Positions 1-7,866 of a stretch of DNA of 64,000 bases are shown piece by piece. Both the position numbers and the translations under genes were made by a program. This stretch comes from Eubacterium_G segne (GTDB taxonomy: Bacteria; Bacillota; Clostridia; Lachnospirales; Lachnospiraceae). Under the pieces are notes generated by a model. It saw only the letters and a list, made by a program, of their open reading frames with translations. It had not been told where the DNA came from and made no database searches. Positions within the stretch are counted from its first letter, which is position 1. Each line of letters starts with the position of its first letter. The stretch is from contig NZ_JACOOZ010000009.1 of NCBI RefSeq assembly GCF_014287775.1, forward strand, positions 80,065 to 144,064, written 5' to 3'.

Positions 1-2
1 AA

Positions 3-37
3 ATACCCCCGGTGGAATACAGTTTTGCCGGGGGTAT
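3..37 (+). terminator. Hairpin terminator of an upstream gene outside the window
   Basis: A perfect 10-bp stem (ATACCCCCGG with CCGGGGGTAT) encloses a 15-base loop. The downstream tract is A/T-rich but not a clean T-run. It lies just before the response regulator gene and most simply ends a gene to the left. Readthrough into the two-component genes is possible. Confidence 0.6.
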
Positions 38-71
38 TATAATAAGTATGATTTTAATGGAGAGCAGTTAT

Positions 72-755
72 ATGACGGAAAATAAATACAATATAATGAT
101 AGTGGAAGATGACAATACCATAGCAGAAAAAATAAAAAGTCATTTGGAAAAATGGGCATATAATGTTTACATAGCGAAGGATTTTGGAAATGTATTAAAA
201 GAAGTATCTGATTTTCAGCCGGATTTAATTTTGTTAGACATAACCCTGCCATATTTTAATGGATTTTACTGGTGCGGGGAAATACGGAAAATGTTCAAAA
301 TTCCCATTATTTTTATATCTTCTGCCGATGACAGTATGAATATAGTTATGGCAATGAATATGGGCGGAGACGATTTCATATCAAAACCCTTTGACCTTAC
401 GGTACTTACTGCCAAAATATCGGCTCTTATCAGAAGAAGCTACTCTTATGCAGGTCAGCTTAATACCATAGAAAACAATGGGGTAATACTTAATCTTATG
501 GACGGCACCTGTCTTTATAACGGAGAAAAAACTGAACTTTCAAAAAATGAATTTCAAATATTGGCGCTTCTTATGGAAAATTCAGGAAGCGTTGTAAGTC
601 GTGACACCATTATGATGCATTTGTGGGACAGTGAAAATTTTATAGATGATAATACATTAACAGTGAATATAAACAGAATCAGAAAAAAACTAAAGGATAT
701 AGGATTAGATGATTTTGTAAAGACAAAAAAAGGGTTAGGTTACATGGTATGTTGA
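72..755 (+). CDS. OmpR-family response regulator (BceR-like)
   Basis: Predicted 227-residue DNA-binding response regulator. An N-terminal receiver domain carries the acidic pair (VEDD) near residue 10 and the phospho-acceptor D56 in LLDITLP. A C-terminal winged helix (about residues 130-225) has the usual RIRKKL and GLGYM signatures. The ATG at 72 follows a GGAGAG ribosome site; a GTG at 12 would add 20 residues overlapping the upstream hairpin and is rejected. The stop overlaps the start of the histidine kinase by 7 bases, so the two are coupled. The kinase type and the exporter 3 kb away suggest a Bce/VraR-type cell-envelope stress (peptide antibiotic) system. Confidence 0.88.
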   Translation: MTENKYNIMIVEDDNTIAEKIKSHLEKWAYNVYIAKDFGNVLKEVSDFQPDLILLDITLPYFNGFYWCGEIRKMFKIPIIFISSADDSMNIVMAMNMGGDDFISKPFDLTVLTAKISALIRRSYSYAGQLNTIENNGVILNLMDGTCLYNGEKTELSKNEFQILALLMENSGSVVSRDTIMMHLWDSENFIDDNTLTVNINRIRKKLKDIGLDDFVKTKKGLGYMVC

Positions 756-1708
756 TGAAATATTTAAAGGACAGAAAGTTAATATTTATTGCTATTTTAT
801 TCTGGATTGCCATATTTTCCGGCGTGTTTGCTTTATGTGGAATAGAGTTTAAGTATGTATGGTACCCCACGGCATTAGGGTGCATGGCTTTGGGTATTTG
901 CCTTGTGGTTGATTTTGTTTGTTATTATAAAAAGTGCCGAAGTCTTACCATGGCAGAAAATAGTATTGATGTAACATTGGATAATTTGCCTAAAACCTCA
1001 AATCAGATTGAGAAAATGTACACAGAGCTTCTTAAATTACTGACTAATGAAAAAAACGAAGAAATAAATAATATTCTAAATTCAAAAAAAGAAACAATGG
1101 AATATGTTACATTGTGGTCACATCAGATAAAAACTCCCATTACCGCATTGCAGTTATTAGCTAACGATACTGATGAAGAAATCCGGATTGAAATCCTTAA
1201 CCGGTTGTTTGAAATTGAACAATATCAGGATATGATGCTTCAATATCTGCGACTTGAAGGTGGCGGAAATGACTATGTTTTGGCAGATTATAGTGTAAAA
1301 GATATGGTTAATCAGGCAGTGAAATACTTTGCCAGAATCTTTATTTCTAAAGGAATTTCAGTGAAAATACAGGTGGATGAAAGCAGGAAGGTTGTAACAG
1401 ATGAAAAGTGGATGGTATTTGTCCTTAAACAGCTTATATCAAATGCCCTTAAGTATACTTCAAAAGGGGAAATATGTATATCCTTTGATAATGATGAACT
1501 TTTAATTAAGGACTCAGGCATTGGCATTGCAAAAGAGGATTTGCCAAGAATTTTTGACAGGGGATATACAGGTTACAACGGAAGAAAGGACAAAAAGGCT
1601 ACAGGTCTTGGTTTGTATCTTACAAAACAGATTCTTGACCGGCTGAATCATAAGATAGAAATTGATTCTCAAATAGGTGTTGGAACTCGGGTTTTCATAA
1701 AATTTTAG
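749..1708 (+). CDS. Intramembrane-sensing histidine kinase (BceS-like)
   Basis: Sensor kinase of 319 residues. Two transmembrane helices near residues 10-30 and 40-60 are joined by a very short outside loop, as in intramembrane-sensing kinases that detect signals through a partner ABC transporter. The phospho-acceptor is H125 in the H-box SHQIKTP. An N-box (LISNALKYT), a G1 box (DSGIGI) and a GLGLYL G2 box complete a HATPase domain. It overlaps the regulator gene. In BceRS-BceAB modules the transporter normally follows directly; here a chitinase gene intervenes and the transporter is at 4869-7647. The inducing ligand is unknown. Confidence 0.85.
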   Translation: MLMKYLKDRKLIFIAILFWIAIFSGVFALCGIEFKYVWYPTALGCMALGICLVVDFVCYYKKCRSLTMAENSIDVTLDNLPKTSNQIEKMYTELLKLLTNEKNEEINNILNSKKETMEYVTLWSHQIKTPITALQLLANDTDEEIRIEILNRLFEIEQYQDMMLQYLRLEGGGNDYVLADYSVKDMVNQAVKYFARIFISKGISVKIQVDESRKVVTDEKWMVFVLKQLISNALKYTSKGEICISFDNDELLIKDSGIGIAKEDLPRIFDRGYTGYNGRKDKKATGLGLYLTKQILDRLNHKIEIDSQIGVGTRVFIKF

Positions 1709-1767
1709 AACAAAAAATTGTATATAATTGGTAATATTTAACATAATTGGCTACTTTTTAAATAGGT

Positions 1768-1797
1768 TTGACATATGGCTAAAACCCTTGCTAGAAT
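1768..1797 (+). promoter_or_regulatory. Putative sigma-A promoter of the chitinase gene
   Basis: TTGACA at 1768-1773 and TAGAAT at 1792-1797 are separated by 18 bases and lie about 40 bases upstream of the chitinase start. This would let the chitinase be transcribed independently of the two-component genes. Confidence 0.45.
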
Positions 1798-1835
1798 GGA
1801 CGAAAAGGCAAATTTTAAAGGAGGGAAAAGTCATA

Positions 1836-4532
1836 ATGACAAGGAAAGCAAAGAGAATGCTTGCTAAATTTATGGCCCTTGTAATGGCAGTGACTGTGCT
1901 GTCATTTACAGGTGGATTTAGCAGTATGCAGTCTAGCGTGGTTTATGGAGCGGCTGCATGGAACAGCGAAACAATTTACACAGGGGGAGATGAAGTGGAA
2001 TACAACGGAGCAATTTACAAATGTAAATGGTGGACTAAGGGGGACACACCTTCAAACGGAGGTCCTTGGGAGCTGGTTTCCGGGTCAACATCAGGGGGAG
2101 ATACAGGTGATTTAGGAAGTCTTAAACCGGGAAAAGCAACAGTCACATTAGACCCACAAATTGGAACAAACGTAAATGGAGTTACACTTCCGTCTAATTA
2201 TTACAACAAAAAGGTTGTGGGTTATTTTCCAAGCTACGCAATTACATCCCAGGCACATGAATATTTCAATATAGCAGATTTACAGTGGGATAAGCTTACT
2301 CATATTCAGTATGCTTTTGGTATTGTTAATAAAGATACATGTGAGCTGGAGGTAGGAGATCCGGAACATGACATTGAAAGTAAGTTTGAAGGCACAACCT
2401 TTAAACATGACGGACAGGTAATTAAGATGGATGACTCCCTTGGATACTACGGACAATTTAACATAATGCACACATTAAAGAAAATGCATCCTGATGTAAC
2501 CGTTCTTATTTCAACAGGTGGCTGGGGAGCATCAGAAGGTCTTTGGTATGCCACACAAAATGAAGCGTCCATGAGAAAATTCAGTGCTTCGGCAGTTTCA
2601 TTTATTAGAAAGTACGGTTTTGACGGCATTGATATTGACTTTGAGTTCCCGTCAGAAACCCCACAGTCAGGAAATTATACGGACTTTACTGAATCTATAA
2701 GATCGGGAATTGCAGACAGATACGCCCAGTTTATAAAAATACTTAGTGAAGATTTAGCTAAGGCATCAAAGGAAGACGGAACATATTATTGGCTTACATC
2801 TGCGGTAGCAGCATCATCATGGGTTCTTGGAGGGCAGACAAATTCAGCCTTTTTAGATTACTTGGATTTTGTATCAGTTATGTCCTATGACTTCCATGGT
2901 GGATGGAACAATTATGTAGAAAATCAGGCAAATCTTTACGCTGATCCGGCAGATACGGAAACAGCCCAGGTGGACGTTAAAACATTGGGATTTGACTGGG
3001 CTTACCGGTTTTACAGAGGAAAAGTTCAGTCTGAAAAGATTTTAATGGGTGTTCCTTATTATACAAGAGGTTGGACAAATGTTTCCGGAGGAACCAACGG
3101 ATTACACGGTTCGTCAGGTACACCTCTTACTAACAGCGTTGATAATCTTAACTTATGGTGCGATTTAGATGAAAATGGAAAAGAAGTGGCAGCAGGTGCT
3201 AATCCCCTCTGGCATGTAATGAATCTTATGAAATCCAATTCAAACTATAAGCGTTACTGGGATGACGTAGGAAAGGTTCCTCATATCTGGAATGCACAAA
3301 ATAACACATTCCTTACATTTGAAGACACAGAATCAGTACAGGAAAGAATAAATTATGTAAACAACAACAATTTAGGCGGTGTTCTCATATGGGTTATGCA
3401 CGGAGATTATGATTATGACGAACAGCAGCAGAAATATGTAATAGGTGATACTCTTACATCCATGTTCCATGACCAGTTTAAGGCAAAGGGGGCATCAAAG
3501 GTATCATCAGATGTGGATTATACTAATGATACATTAAATTTTAGTGTGGATTTTGGTGGAAAATACGATCATCCAAACTACACATACACAATAAAACTTA
3601 CAAATAATGAATCTGTGGCATTTCCGGCAGGTTATACTTTAAGTTTTGATTTACCGAAATCCAGTAAATTTACCAGTGCATGGGGGGCAACGGCTACCAC
3701 GGAAGATAAAGGTGACTTTACAACAGTAACCCTTACATCCACCAGTGCACTTTCACCGGGAGAGTCTGTAGAGTTTACAGGTATGTTAAAATGTTGCTTT
3801 TCAGGAGTTAAGAATTTTAAGGTAAACGGATATTCCATGTTAAGTGAGGTAAATAATGAAATAACCAGACTTAACAGAGCATATCTTACTGACAAAAACG
3901 GAGGTTCGTCAGAAATTCCAACTGAACCTGAAACAGAGGCACCAACAGAAAAGCCTACAGAGGTACCAACACAGACACCGACAGAAAAGCCTACGGAAGC
4001 ACCAACACAGGCTCCTACAACAAAGCCGGACACAAAGGTTCAGACATCAGTTAAGGGCTACCAGATAAGCACTACAGTTGAAGGATACAGAGTTTTATAT
4101 AATGTATCAGACAGTGACAATGAAGTGGTAAAAGCAGGTCTTATATATGGACTTTCAGATAAGGCAACAGAAAATGAAATGGTTGTGGGAAGTGGAAATC
4201 AGGCAGTTTACGACTATGCAGCAACCAATGCAGGATTACTTTCTAAAAGTGGTGACACATCACTTTATGCCATGACAATGGAATTTGTTAAAACAAAGGA
4301 ATTTTATCAGGCAGGTATAATGGTAAGACCATATGTACAGTTAAAGAATGGAGAATATGTATACGGAGAGGTAGAATCTTTGAAGGTATATGACATAGCA
4401 GATTCTTTGTATCAGAAGGAGTTAATGCCAAATGAGGCAGCACATTCTTACCTTTATAACAATATTTTAAAGGTAACAGATTCTTCATATACAGAAAAAC
4501 CATTTAATTATAAAAATATTCTTGTAAAATAG
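1836..4532 (+). CDS. Secreted GH18 chitinase with N-terminal CBM5/12-type module
   Basis: Predicted 898-residue endo-acting chitinase. The ATG at 1836 follows AAAGGAGGGA and starts a good signal peptide (about residues 1-38). A chitin-binding CBM5/12-like module follows (about 40-85, with AWNS, YxGGDEV and CKWWT). The GH18 barrel (about 125-550) has the DxxDxDxE motif DGIDIDFE, in which E270 would be the acid/base. After it come a beta-rich CBM2-like region (about 570-680), a Thr/Pro/Glu repeat linker (about 690-730) and an unrecognised C-terminal domain. There is no sorting signal, so it is probably released or held non-covalently. Substrates would be chitin from fungi, arthropods or food. 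It sits between a Bce-type two-component system and its likely transporter but has its own promoter and terminators. Confidence 0.9.
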   Translation: MTRKAKRMLAKFMALVMAVTVLSFTGGFSSMQSSVVYGAAAWNSETIYTGGDEVEYNGAIYKCKWWTKGDTPSNGGPWELVSGSTSGGDTGDLGSLKPGKATVTLDPQIGTNVNGVTLPSNYYNKKVVGYFPSYAITSQAHEYFNIADLQWDKLTHIQYAFGIVNKDTCELEVGDPEHDIESKFEGTTFKHDGQVIKMDDSLGYYGQFNIMHTLKKMHPDVTVLISTGGWGASEGLWYATQNEASMRKFSASAVSFIRKYGFDGIDIDFEFPSETPQSGNYTDFTESIRSGIADRYAQFIKILSEDLAKASKEDGTYYWLTSAVAASSWVLGGQTNSAFLDYLDFVSVMSYDFHGGWNNYVENQANLYADPADTETAQVDVKTLGFDWAYRFYRGKVQSEKILMGVPYYTRGWTNVSGGTNGLHGSSGTPLTNSVDNLNLWCDLDENGKEVAAGANPLWHVMNLMKSNSNYKRYWDDVGKVPHIWNAQNNTFLTFEDTESVQERINYVNNNNLGGVLIWVMHGDYDYDEQQQKYVIGDTLTSMFHDQFKAKGASKVSSDVDYTNDTLNFSVDFGGKYDHPNYTYTIKLTNNESVAFPAGYTLSFDLPKSSKFTSAWGATATTEDKGDFTTVTLTSTSALSPGESVEFTGMLKCCFSGVKNFKVNGYSMLSEVNNEITRLNRAYLTDKNGGSSEIPTEPETEAPTEKPTEVPTQTPTEKPTEAPTQAPTTKPDTKVQTSVKGYQISTTVEGYRVLYNVSDSDNEVVKAGLIYGLSDKATENEMVVGSGNQAVYDYAATNAGLLSKSGDTSLYAMTMEFVKTKEFYQAGIMVRPYVQLKNGEYVYGEVESLKVYDIADSLYQKELMPNEAAHSYLYNNILKVTDSSYTEKPFNYKNILVK

Positions 4533-4545
4533 TGACTTCATAACA

Positions 4546-4594
4546 TGATGTAACCAAATTACTTTATTATTACCCAATTTCCCCGGTTACATCA
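4546..4594 (+). terminator. Hairpin downstream of the chitinase gene
   Basis: Arms TGATGTAACC and GGTTACATCA pair perfectly around a 29-base A/T- and C-rich loop. No T-run follows. It may stabilise the 3' end, with the stronger terminator just downstream doing the termination. Confidence 0.45.
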
Positions 4595-4616
4595 CAATAT
4601 AATACTTCTTTTATTT

Positions 4617-4660
4617 CGGGTGGAGCTTTAATATGACAAATATTAGGCTCCACCTTTTGT
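4617..4660 (+). terminator. Rho-independent terminator after the chitinase gene
   Basis: Arms GGTGGAGC and GCTCCACC are extended by A/T pairs around a short loop, and the stem is followed by TTTTGT. It separates the chitinase from the ABC transporter promoter region. Confidence 0.75.
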
Positions 4661-4672
4661 ATATTACAAAAA

Positions 4673-4736
4673 TGTAAGGTTAAAGGCAGGATTGTAAGGT
4701 GAAATTAAGGAAAATCCCAATTACTTATTGTATACT
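4673..4736 (+). promoter_or_regulatory. Candidate response-regulator site and promoter of the ABC exporter
   Basis: TGTAAGGT occurs twice in direct orientation (4673-4680 and 4693-4700, period 20). A TATACT -10 box lies at 4731-4736 with no recognisable -35 box at the right distance. Direct repeats ending just upstream of a missing -35 fit activation by an OmpR-family regulator, plausibly the BceR-like protein at 72-755. Confidence 0.45.
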
Positions 4737-4769
4737 TGTAACATAAAGATTTGCAGATTTTTAAAAATA

Positions 4770-4847
4770 GGAGGAAACAAATGAACGAAGTTCATTTTCA
4801 GGGATGTTTCCGACGACTTGCCGCTGACCGGAGGGAGGGGGCGTTAC
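4770..4847 (+). repeat. Copy 1 of an about 80-nt structured element
   Basis: The element starts GGAGGAAACA, contains AAATGAACGAAGTTCATTT (two 8-base arms around a 3-base centre) nested within GGAAAC...GTTTCC, then a conserved TGCCGCTGACCG block and a G-rich GGGAGGGGGC end. Two further copies lie in tandem at 41335-41500. All copies sit directly before the ribosome binding site of the next gene. It could be a leader RNA, a mobile palindromic repeat or a small-peptide leader; a 27-codon frame (4781-4864) is open in this copy only. I do not recognise it as a named RNA family. Confidence 0.7.
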
Positions 4848-4868
4848 AATTTATAGGAGGTTAGTACC

Positions 4869-5636
4869 ATGGAGGTATTAGAAGTAAATAATTTAAAAAA
4901 GATATATACAACAAGATTTGGAGGAAACAAGGTAGAGGCTTTGCATGATATAAACTTTTCAGTGGAACAGGGAGAATACGTTGCAATAATGGGAGAATCA
5001 GGCTCAGGAAAAACTACATTACTTAACATTCTTGCAGCAGTAGACAGACCTACATCAGGAGATATATTTCTTAATGGCAAAAACACAACAGCAATTAAGG
5101 ATGACATGCTGGCAAAATTCAGGAGAGAACATTTGGGATTTGTATTTCAGGATTTTAATCTTTTAGACACTTTTTCCATTGAAGATAATATTTACCTGCC
5201 CCTGGTACTTGCAGGAAAAGAATATAAGGATATGAAACAGGAGCTGGATGTAATTGCAGGAAAACTGGGAATAAGTCATATACTTCACAAATACCCTTAC
5301 GAAGTTTCAGGAGGACAAAAACAGAGAACGGCGGTGGCAAGGGCCATAATTACAAAACCGGACATCCTTTTGGCAGATGAACCTACAGGGGCATTGGATT
5401 CAAAATCCACAGGAGATTTATTAGATGTATTTGATAAGTTAAATTCCGACGGACAGACAATATTAATGGTAACTCACAGCGTAAGGGCTGCATCAAATGC
5501 CGGTAGGGTTTTGTTTATAAAAGATGGAGAAATATTCCATCAGGTATATCGTGGAGCCATGACAAAGGATGAAATGTACAAAAAGATTTCCGACACTTTA
5601 ACAGTGTTACTGGCAGGTGGTGATTTACATGAATAA
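4869..5636 (+). CDS. ABC transporter ATP-binding protein (BceA-like)
   Basis: ATPase subunit of 255 residues. Walker A GESGSGKTT lies near residues 38-46, with a Q-loop (FQDF), the ABC signature VSGGQKQR and Walker B ILLADEPTGALD. Length and sequence style match the MacB/LolD/BceA class that pairs with FtsX-type permeases. The GGAGG site at 4857-4861 precedes ATG 4869. It overlaps the permease start by 8 bases, so the two are translationally coupled. With the permease it would remove or shield peptide antibiotics such as bacitracin-like or lantibiotic compounds and report flux to the kinase at 749-1708. The substrate is inferred only. Confidence 0.9.
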   Translation: MEVLEVNNLKKIYTTRFGGNKVEALHDINFSVEQGEYVAIMGESGSGKTTLLNILAAVDRPTSGDIFLNGKNTTAIKDDMLAKFRREHLGFVFQDFNLLDTFSIEDNIYLPLVLAGKEYKDMKQELDVIAGKLGISHILHKYPYEVSGGQKQRTAVARAIITKPDILLADEPTGALDSKSTGDLLDVFDKLNSDGQTILMVTHSVRAASNAGRVLFIKDGEIFHQVYRGAMTKDEMYKKISDTLTVLLAGGDLHE

Positions 5637-7647
5637 AAAATTGTATTTTAGGCTTGCCCTTAGAAATGTAAAAAACAACAAAAGCACATTTCTACCTTTT
5701 TCAATTTCAACCTCAGCCATTATTGCCATGTTCTATATGCTATACAGCATATATGAGCAGGTAAATGAAAATATGTTTTCAGGTGCAGAGCAAATGAGAA
5801 TTATATTAAATTTAGGTGTGTCGATTTGCGGAATATTTTCAGTGTTTGTTCTTATTTATACTAACGGATTTTTAATGAAAAGAAGAAGCAGGGAATTTGG
5901 ACTATATAGTGTATTGGGAATGGAGAAAAAGCATATTACCAAAATAGTTTTCTGGGAAATAGTTATTGTGGCATTAGGATGTATTACCACAGGAATATTA
6001 GCAGGCATTGCATTATCCAAATTAATGTTTATGGTTTTGCTGAAAATATTAAATTTAAAAACGGATTTTGCCTTTGGGGTATATCCTAAGCCTGTATTGT
6101 TTACCATAATAGTTTTTGACTTAATATTTGCCATAGTTATATTTTTAAACAGCGTAAGAGTTCATAGATTAAAGCCTGTAGAGCTTATTAGAAATGAAAA
6201 TGCCGGAGAAAGGGAACCTAAGGCAAAATGGCTTTTAGCTATATTAGGGCTGGTAACCCTGGCATTAGGCTATTACCTTGCTCTTACAGCTAAAAGCCCA
6301 ATGGATGCCATGGGAAGGTTCTTTATGGCAGCTCTTTGTGTAATTATAGGAACCTATTTGCTGTTTATGAGCGTAAGTATTGCCTTTCTTAAAATATTAA
6401 AAAAGAATAAAAAATTCTATTATGATAAGAAACATTTTATTACAGTGTCAGGTATGATGTACCGTATGAAACAAAATGCCGCAGGTTTAGCAACCATATG
6501 TATATTAAGTACCTGCGTGCTGGTGGTTTTATCCACAACGGTTTCCTTATATGTAGGAATGGAAGATGTTTTAAGGGGACGCTTTCCAAAGGATGTTATG
6601 ACTAATTATCTGTATTTAGAAGACAGTGACAGTTCTGAAGAACAGAAGGAAAATCACTATGATTACCAAAAGGTTCAGGATGCATGCCAAAGTCGTGCCG
6701 ATGAATATAATGTGAAAATACAGGATGAGGATAAATATTATTCCATAGATGATATAGGAGCACTTCAAAATGGCAGATATTCAATGGAAAATATAAGTAC
6801 CAATAATATGGTGAATTTTAAGGTGAAATTATTAGAGGATTATAATAGGGCAAACAGTGAGAATATCACCTTAAATTCAAATGAGGTTATAGTGTATTCA
6901 TCAGATGCAGGTAGAATCAATTCTCAAAAATTAAGCATATGCAACAAGGAATACACAATAAAGAAAAAATTAGAAAAACTTCCTGTAGATGAAAAGGAGT
7001 TACAGTTATATGACACTCTCTACATTGTAGTTAAAGATATGGATGCAATGAAAGAAATCAGGGATGTTATTAATGAAAACACAAAGGATGATTTTGTATG
7101 CAACATAAAATATAACTATGAGTTTAATTTAGCAGGAGATTTTAAGGATAAGGAAGAATACTGTCAGGGGTTAAGGGATGTAATAAACCATACAGGGATA
7201 GCTCACACAGACGAAGTGGGAAGCATATATACAAGCAGACAAAATTTCTTCGGCTTGTACGGAAGCCTTTTCTTTATAGGTATATTTATTGGAACCATGT
7301 TTTTAATTACCACGGTAATGATAATATACTATAAGCAGTTGTCAGAAGGCTATCAGGACAGAAGGCGTTTTGAAATAATGAAAAAAGTGGGAATGGACGA
7401 TAAGGAAACTAAATCCGTAATTAAAACTCAGATACTTATGGTGTTCTTTCTACCTATATTTATGGCAGTTATCCATATATGTTTTGCCTTTGACATAATC
7501 AGAAAAATGCTGGTAAGTTTAAACTTTAATAACACCCCGCTGTACATTGTATGCACGGTAATGGTTACTCTTGTATTTTTCATAGTATATGGAATTGTGT
7601 ACACAATTACCGCAGGAACTTACTACAGGGTAATAAACAAGGGGTGA
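5629..7647 (+). CDS. ABC transporter permease, FtsX/BceB family
   Basis: Permease of 672 residues with about ten predicted membrane helices: one near the N-terminus (FLPFSISTSAIIAMFYML), FtsX-like groups (about 55-170 and 200-340), then a large extracellular domain (about 315-540) before the last three helices. This architecture is typical of BceB-type antimicrobial peptide exporters. ATG 5629 overlaps the ATPase gene stop; the GTG at 5617 would lack a better ribosome site. The large outside loop is the expected ligand-sensing region. A terminator follows at 7657. Confidence 0.88.
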   Translation: MNKKLYFRLALRNVKNNKSTFLPFSISTSAIIAMFYMLYSIYEQVNENMFSGAEQMRIILNLGVSICGIFSVFVLIYTNGFLMKRRSREFGLYSVLGMEKKHITKIVFWEIVIVALGCITTGILAGIALSKLMFMVLLKILNLKTDFAFGVYPKPVLFTIIVFDLIFAIVIFLNSVRVHRLKPVELIRNENAGEREPKAKWLLAILGLVTLALGYYLALTAKSPMDAMGRFFMAALCVIIGTYLLFMSVSIAFLKILKKNKKFYYDKKHFITVSGMMYRMKQNAAGLATICILSTCVLVVLSTTVSLYVGMEDVLRGRFPKDVMTNYLYLEDSDSSEEQKENHYDYQKVQDACQSRADEYNVKIQDEDKYYSIDDIGALQNGRYSMENISTNNMVNFKVKLLEDYNRANSENITLNSNEVIVYSSDAGRINSQKLSICNKEYTIKKKLEKLPVDEKELQLYDTLYIVVKDMDAMKEIRDVINENTKDDFVCNIKYNYEFNLAGDFKDKEEYCQGLRDVINHTGIAHTDEVGSIYTSRQNFFGLYGSLFFIGIFIGTMFLITTVMIIYYKQLSEGYQDRRRFEIMKKVGMDDKETKSVIKTQILMVFFLPIFMAVIHICFAFDIIRKMLVSLNFNNTPLYIVCTVMVTLVFFIVYGIVYTITAGTYYRVINKG

Positions 7648-7656
7648 GTACCCAAT

Positions 7657-7703
7657 AAGTATAAATTACTTTTGTGCAAATACAAAGGCAATTTATACTT
7701 TTA
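7657..7703 (+). terminator. Terminator after the BceAB-like operon
   Basis: Perfect 11-bp arms AAGTATAAATT and AATTTATACTT. The interior can pair further (CTTTTGT with ACAAAGG) and T residues follow. It ends the exporter operon. Confidence 0.7.
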
Positions 7704-7866
7704 AAATTTGCATCATGGCATTAAGAAAAAACAGTAACATTTCATAAAAAGTTTACAAATAAAATCATAATACTAAAAAAGATTTTACATTTACAGGTTA
7801 TACTGTAAAATATAGGTAACGTTGAATTGTAAAATACGGGATTTAGAAAAGTAAACGAGGACAAAT

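Noticed and set aside
3632..4033. Open frame of 133 codons on the minus strand with Val/Gly repeats
   Set aside because: It is the antisense of the chitinase Thr/Pro/Glu linker; the repeat composition keeps the frame open. No ribosome site or promoter.
4781..4864. A 27-codon frame in copy 1 of the 80-nt element as a real leader peptide
   Set aside because: The other two copies break or shift this frame while keeping the nucleotide palindromes, so a structural role is more likely.
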